Of a stretch of DNA of 64,000 bases, positions 62,500 through 64,000 are shown one piece after another. Below the pieces are notes generated by a model. The model searched no databases. It was not told the DNA's origin and was given only the letters and a program-made list of their open reading frames with translations. Origin of the DNA: Rhizobium leguminosarum bv. viciae USDA 2370 (GTDB lineage Bacteria; Pseudomonadota; Alphaproteobacteria; Rhizobiales; Rhizobiaceae); the NCBI RefSeq assembly GCF_002008365.1, contig NZ_MRDL01000059.1:434001-498000 (forward strand). Direction: 5' to 3'. Each line of letters begins with the position of its first letter. Positions within the stretch are counted from its first letter, which is position 1. Both the position numbers and the translations under genes were made by a program.

Positions 62500-64000
62500 A
62501 TGTTGAGACAGGTACTGACAACGATCGCAATTACCGGCGCCATGATGACGGCGCAGCCCAGCTTCGCGGCGTCGCCGCCCAATATGCTGGTGATCGGCAC
62601 CAATCTCACGGGCATAAGGACGCTCGATCCGGCGCAGAACAACGCCCGCACGGTTTCCGAACTGATTTCGAACATTTACGACAACCTCGTGCAGCTGTCG
62701 CCGGACGACCTTAAAACGTTGAAGCCGATGCTCGCGACGCAATGGAGCGTCTCGGCGGATGGCAAGATTATCACGCTGACATTGCGCGATGATGCGGTCT
62801 TCCAGAGCGGCAACAAGGTGACGGCCGACGATGCGGCCTGGTCGATCCAGCGCGTCATCAAGATGGGCCAGGTCGGCTCCACCGACGTCGCTCTCTGGGG
62901 CTTTACACCCGACAACGTCGAAAAGCTTGTTCGGGCAAAGGACGAGCATACCCTCGAAATCGAGCTGCCGCAGGCTGTGAACACCGATCTGGTGCTCTAT
63001 TCGCTTGCCGGCTCATCGATCGGCATCATCGACAAGAAGACGGCACTGTCGCATGAGGCAAATGGCGACTTCGGCGGTGCATGGCTTTCTGCCAATTCCG
63101 CCGGCAGCGGCCCGTTCGCTCTGACGCAATGGCGGCCGAACGACGTTGCGATCTTCAACGCACGGAAGGACTATTGGGGCGGGGCGCCGGCCATGGCTCG
63201 CGTCGTCGCCCGGCACATTCCAGAATCCGGCAACCTCAGACTGCAGCTCGAAGCCGGAGACGTCGATGTCGGCCAATACCTAGCAAGCGGCGACCTCGAC
63301 GCCCTGTCCACCAAAAAGGACATGGTGATCGAAAGCGTTCCAGGCCTCGGTTTTTATTATATCGCGCTCAACCAGAAGGACCCGGATCTGCAGAAGCCGA
63401 AGGTTCGCGAGGCCTTCCAGCATGCCTTTGACTGGAAGGCGATCTCCGGCAACATCATGCGCTATACCGGCTTCCCCTGGCAGTCGATGATCCCGCGCGG
63501 CATGATCGGTGCCCCTGAGGAAGCTGCCTCACGTTACGATTACGATCCTGCCAAGGCCAAGCAACTGCTGGCGGAAGCCGGCTACCCCAATGGGCTGAAG
63601 AAGGTGCTCAATCCGTCAGGTGCGCCGACACTGCCCTTCGCCGAAGCGCTGCAGGCGAGCGCCCGCGCCGCCGGCCTCGATCTCGATCTCGTGCCAGGCG
63701 AATTCACGCCGGCCTTCCGCGAGCGAAAATACGAAGTGCTGCTTGGCAATTCCGGCGCCCGACTGCCTGATCCTTTCGCGGTAGCCACGCAATATGCCTA
63801 CAATCCCGACAATAGCGACGAGGCGCGTCTCGGCAGCTATTATCTTTGGCGCACAGGCATGAAGGTGGACGAGCTCAACACACTCGTCGACCAATCGATG
63901 AAGGAGCGCGATACCGGCAAGCGCACGGATATCTTCAAGAAGATGGACGGCATTTACAGCGGCATGGCCTCGCCGCTCGTCATCTTCTTCCAGCGAACCG
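62500..64000 (+). CDS. ABC transporter substrate-binding protein (SBP_bac_5), cut by window edge
   Basis: 500 codons visible from the ATG at 62500 (GGGAGG upstream), open to the right edge. Sec signal peptide of about 23 residues (AMMTAQPSFAA). Family-5 motifs: GTNLTGIRTLDPAQNNARTV, MLATQWSVSADGKIITLTLR near 77 and KVREAFQHAFDWKAISG near 305. It probably begins a second dipeptide-type ABC transporter operon beyond the window, independent of the first because of the terminator upstream. Confidence 0.92.
   Translation, partial: MLRQVLTTIAITGAMMTAQPSFAASPPNMLVIGTNLTGIRTLDPAQNNARTVSELISNIYDNLVQLSPDDLKTLKPMLATQWSVSADGKIITLTLRDDAVFQSGNKVTADDAAWSIQRVIKMGQVGSTDVALWGFTPDNVEKLVRAKDEHTLEIELPQAVNTDLVLYSLAGSSIGIIDKKTALSHEANGDFGGAWLSANSAGSGPFALTQWRPNDVAIFNARKDYWGGAPAMARVVARHIPESGNLRLQLEAGDVDVGQYLASGDLDALSTKKDMVIESVPGLGFYYIALNQKDPDLQKPKVREAFQHAFDWKAISGNIMRYTGFPWQSMIPRGMIGAPEEAASRYDYDPAKAKQLLAEAGYPNGLKKVLNPSGAPTLPFAEALQASARAAGLDLDLVPGEFTPAFRERKYEVLLGNSGARLPDPFAVATQYAYNPDNSDEARLGSYYLWRTGMKVDELNTLVDQSMKERDTGKRTDIFKKMDGIYSGMASPLVIFFQRT

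Overview
The window reads as part of a large repABC plasmid or chromid of a Rhizobium-type alphaproteobacterium. It opens with the minus-strand end of a repABC unit (repA, repB, the first 45 codons of repC, and the antisense-RNA region between repB and repC). Coding sequence is GC-rich, and most genes carry clear GGAGG-type ribosome sites. No tRNA, rRNA, CRISPR array or complete insertion sequence was found. Several gene remnants and single-base frameshifts point to past rearrangement.

From about 3.4 to 36 kb lies a stress-physiology island. Left part: a membrane-anchored winged-helix/TPR regulator, an unknown gene next to a CYTH phosphatase, a DUF2950-DUF3300 pair, and a divergent run of SulP transporter, PPK2 polyphosphate kinase and AI-2E-type permease. 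Middle: a minus-strand train of arginine-type decarboxylase, ornithine decarboxylase and PotE-type antiporter joined by ATGA overlaps, then a periplasmic amino-acid-binding protein, a Ca2+/H+ exchanger and a small K+ channel. Right part: an AdiC-like antiporter, the arginine deiminase genes arcA-arcB-arcC, a FixL-like kinase with a FixJ-like regulator, two more winged-helix regulators and a FixK/FNR-type regulator.

The regulatory DNA ties this island together. FNR/FixK boxes lie upstream of the decarboxylase operon, of arcA and of a small secreted protein, each with a -10-like hexamer placed so that the box falls near -41.5. A second, unfamiliar 17-bp motif, built of two TACG-type half-sites 10 bp apart, lies upstream of the fixK-like gene, the fixL-like gene, the SulP operon and the DUF operon. 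I infer a FixLJ-FixK-like cascade controlling proton-consuming and ATP-yielding arginine/ornithine metabolism under low oxygen and/or acid.

From 36 to 50 kb the content is accessory: an N-terminal DNA-ligase (LigD-like) fragment in frame with a PMT-type glycosyltransferase, an acyltransferase, a secreted alpha/beta hydrolase, an NAD(P)-binding reductase, a multi-PAS MASE1 sensor kinase broken by a one-base frameshift and followed by three response regulators, an ArsR-family regulator, a truncated metallo-beta-lactamase-fold gene, a nitroreductase and an FMN reductase.

From 50 kb to the right edge is a sugar-acid utilisation locus: two enolase-superfamily dehydratases, a dipeptide/oligosaccharide-type ABC transporter (fused double ATPase, two permeases, Tat-exported binding protein), a divergent GntR regulator, a uronate-dehydrogenase-like SDR, an SMP-30 lactonase, a DHDPS-family dehydratase/aldolase, and a second binding protein cut by the window edge.
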